From Pseudomonas fluorescens (GTDB lineage Bacteria > Pseudomonadota > Gammaproteobacteria > Pseudomonadales > Pseudomonadaceae), in contig NZ_CABVHJ010000022.1 in the NCBI RefSeq assembly GCF_902497745.1, forward strand, positions 62,001-126,000: a DNA stretch of 64,000 bases. The letters are read 5' to 3'. Each line of letters begins with the position of its first letter. Position 1 is the first letter of the stretch. The position numbers were made by a program, and so were the translations under genes. The notes beneath the pieces are model-generated. The model saw only the letters and a list, made by a program, of their open reading frames with translations, had not been told where the DNA came from and searched no databases. Of the stretch, positions 62,363 to 64,000 are shown piece by piece.

Positions 62363-63241
62363 ATGATCGGCTTCACCACACTCAAACGAGTTCTGCTCGC
62401 CACCGCTTCCCTGGGTTTCGCCGCGCATGCCGCTGCTGCCAACCTGACTCTCGATGTCTACAATCCGGGGAATAACGCGATTTTCCCGGTGACCTCGGTG
62501 CTGGTCAGCGGTGAGAAAGACGCGATCCTCGTTGATGCACAATTCGGCAAGTCCCAGGCTGAACAGGTGGTGGAAAAGATCCGCGCCAGCGGCAAGCACC
62601 TGACCACCATTTACATCAGCCATGGTGACCCGGATTACTACTTCGGCCTCGACACCCTGACCCAGGCCTTCCCGGACGCCAAGGTGCTGGCTTCGCAACC
62701 GACCGTTGATCACATCAACAAAACCGTTGCCGGCAAACTGGCTTTCTGGGGCCCGAAAATGGGTGCTGATATTCCGGCGAAAACCATCGTGCCGGGTGTG
62801 CTCATGGGTGACAGCCTGATGCTCGAAGGGGAGAAATTGCAGGTGGTCGGCCTCGAGGGCAAGCAGCCGGATCGCAGCTTTGTGTGGATCCCGTCGCTCA
62901 AAGCCGTGGTCGGTGGTGTGGTTGTCGCCGAGAACATTCACGTATGGATGGCCGACACCCAGACCGCGCAATCCCACGCCGACTGGCTGGAAACCCTGCA
63001 CTCGATCGAAACCCTCAAGCCGAACACCGTGGTGCCGGGTCATTACCTTGGCAACAGCAGCCGTTCGCTGGCCAGCGTGAAATTCACCGCCGACTACATC
63101 AAGGCTTTCGATGCTGAAACTGCCAAGGCCAAAGATTCCACCGCACTGATCGCCGCAATGAAAAAGCGCTACCCGACACTCGGCGAAGAAAGCTCGCTGG
63201 AGCTGAGCGCGAAGGTCGCCAAGGGCGAAATGCAGTGGTAA
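62363..63241 (+). CDS. Exported metallo-beta-lactamase-fold protein with altered metal motif
   Basis: A 292-residue protein with a signal peptide ending AAHAAAA (about residues 20-26), then an MBL fold. The usual HxHxDH metal motif reads HGDPDY (residues 87-92): the first histidine and the aspartate are kept, the second and third histidines are replaced by Asp89 and Tyr92. A later GHY (VVPGHYLG) supplies another ligand. Such Vmh-type enzymes may be quinolone- or lactone-active, but this variant's activity is unknown. I start at ATG 62363, six bases after GGAGC. It is followed by the NAD(P)-binding gene 45 bases downstream. Confidence 0.82.
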   Translation: MIGFTTLKRVLLATASLGFAAHAAAANLTLDVYNPGNNAIFPVTSVLVSGEKDAILVDAQFGKSQAEQVVEKIRASGKHLTTIYISHGDPDYYFGLDTLTQAFPDAKVLASQPTVDHINKTVAGKLAFWGPKMGADIPAKTIVPGVLMGDSLMLEGEKLQVVGLEGKQPDRSFVWIPSLKAVVGGVVVAENIHVWMADTQTAQSHADWLETLHSIETLKPNTVVPGHYLGNSSRSLASVKFTADYIKAFDAETAKAKDSTALIAAMKKRYPTLGEESSLELSAKVAKGEMQW

Positions 63242-63286
63242 GTCGAATCTGAAAACGCAGCACTCTCAAGCCAACTGGAGAATTTC

Positions 63287-63901
63287 ATGAGCAAGATCGC
63301 AATCATTGGTGCCACCGGCCGCGCCGGTAGCCAACTGCTGGAAGAAGCCCTGCGTCGTGGCCATAGCGTCACCGCTATCGCCCGCGACACCTCGAAGATC
63401 GGCGCGCGTAACGGTGTGGTCAGCAAGAATGTCGATGTGCTGGATTCGACAGCGTTGCAAGACGCGGTGGCTGGTCACGATGTGGTGATCACCGCCGCGC
63501 ATTTCGCTACCGTTCCTGCGAGCGCTATTGTCGGGCCAGTGAAGCAGGCGGGAGTGAAGCGTCTGTTGGTGGTGGGCGGTGCCGGTTCTTTGTTGCTGCC
63601 GGACGACACACGGGTGATCGACAGCGCGGGTTTCCCGGCAGAGTACAAAGCTGAAGCCAGTGCCGGTGCGGCGTTTCTTGAGGCGTTGCGTCAGGAGCAG
63701 GAGCTGGACTGGACGTTCCTTTCGCCGTCGGCGGAGTTTGTCGAAGGTGAGCGCACGGGTACTTTCCGCGTCGGTCAGGATCATTTGCTGGTGAGTGCCG
63801 AGGGGCGTAGCTGGATTACTTTTGCTGATTACGCGATTGCGCTGATCGACGAAGTGGAAACGCCGAAGCATTCGCGTCAGCGGTTTACTGTTGGTTATTG
63901 A
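63287..63901 (+). CDS. NAD(P)-binding Rossmann-fold protein, YwnB-like
   Basis: A 204-residue atypical SDR of the NmrA/YwnB type with the cofactor loop AIIGATGRAGSQLLEEAL at the N-terminus, LLVVGGAGSL near residue 92 and WTFLSPSAEFVEG near residue 143. It lacks the classical Tyr-x3-Lys. Members are proposed NAD(P)H-dependent reductases or sensors. It lies 45 bases after the MBL gene, so the two form one unit opposite the LysR gene. Confidence 0.85.
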   Translation: MSKIAIIGATGRAGSQLLEEALRRGHSVTAIARDTSKIGARNGVVSKNVDVLDSTALQDAVAGHDVVITAAHFATVPASAIVGPVKQAGVKRLLVVGGAGSLLLPDDTRVIDSAGFPAEYKAEASAGAAFLEALRQEQELDWTFLSPSAEFVEGERTGTFRVGQDHLLVSAEGRSWITFADYAIALIDEVETPKHSRQRFTVGY

Positions 63902-63902
63902 T

Positions 63903-63953
63903 TTACAGCTTCCCCTCACCCCAGCCCTCTCCCGAAGGAGAGGGAGCCGACCG
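63903..63953. repeat. Partial palindromic repeat, family D
   Basis: CCCTCACCCCAGCCCTCTCC-type sequence (63908-63927) followed by GAAGGAGAGGG, an imperfect hairpin CCCTCTCC/GGAGAGGG, as often seen at the ends of Pseudomonas genes. It lies right after the stop of the NAD(P)-binding gene. The remaining 47 bases of the window hold nothing I can call. Confidence 0.6.
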
Positions 63954-64000
63954 AGGCGTATTGCTTCCTACATCGACCTGAAAAATCGAGTCGATTATGG

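Overview
The window is a chromosomal segment of a fluorescent-group Pseudomonas. The evidence is gene content, GC-rich codon use, and gene order that follows (from memory) two blocks of the P. aeruginosa chromosome: argF to argG to nth/rnf/metG, and groEL/colRS to mexVW-like to bifA/sodB/argP. Many REP-type palindromes typical of fluorescent pseudomonads lie in the gaps. No tRNA, rRNA, CRISPR array, insertion sequence, integrase or phage gene was seen.

Layout. 1-3.2 kb: glycerol operon glpF-glpK-glpR, with glpR cut by the left edge. 3.5-7.1 kb: ybaK, a PhzF-family isomerase, an ABC ATPase and argF, with an ArgR box upstream of argF. 7.4-16.7 kb: a small helical protein, a lone molybdopterin oxidoreductase, grxD, the iron-storage pair bfr/bfd under a Fur box, a 2-Cys peroxiredoxin, rnt-pyrC, motY and argG. 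16.8-18.7 kb: an AT-rich pocket with an unknown membrane protein and an orphan LuxR-type response regulator. 18.7-25.8 kb: a 58-residue conserved protein, nth, an Rnf-like cluster (rnfA-B-D-G-E) and metG. 25.9-31.6 kb: apbC, an SDR, a HugZ-like protein, fxsA and groESL. 31.7-38.5 kb: a membrane-remodelling block built around colRS, holding a PAP2 phosphatase, an LTA-synthase-type sulfatase, a methyltransferase, an InaA-type kinase and a small exported protein. Two sequences matching the ColR box lie in front of the flanking transcription units. 38.6-42.8 kb: an RND efflux pair without an outer-membrane channel. 43-48.3 kb: two imelysin-family proteins, a di-heme protein and a DUF1513 propeller, with Fur-like boxes. 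48.5-56.8 kb: bifA, sodB, argO, an ACT-domain protein, argP, an epimerase, a coiled-coil membrane protein and a periplasmic double-Cache protein. 57-64 kb: a DHA2 MFS pump, pobA/pobR, a small membrane protein, a LysR regulator divergent from a metallo-beta-lactamase-fold protein, and a NAD(P)-binding protein.

The most unusual item is the Rnf-like cluster. It has no rnfC, which normally encodes the NADH-binding subunit. Its RnfB lacks the N-terminal membrane anchor and carries a long charged C-terminal extension with three related repeats that resemble an RnfC tail. RnfA lacks both cysteines, and RnfE one of its two, that hold the intramembrane iron-sulfur cluster in Rnf/Nqr complexes. The RnfB ferredoxin cysteines and the RnfD flavinylation motif are intact. 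The genes overlap tightly and look functional, so this may be a rewired membrane electron-transfer complex rather than a decaying one. The second coherent system is the putative ColR-controlled envelope block. Functions come from recognisable motifs and remembered gene order; no search was run.
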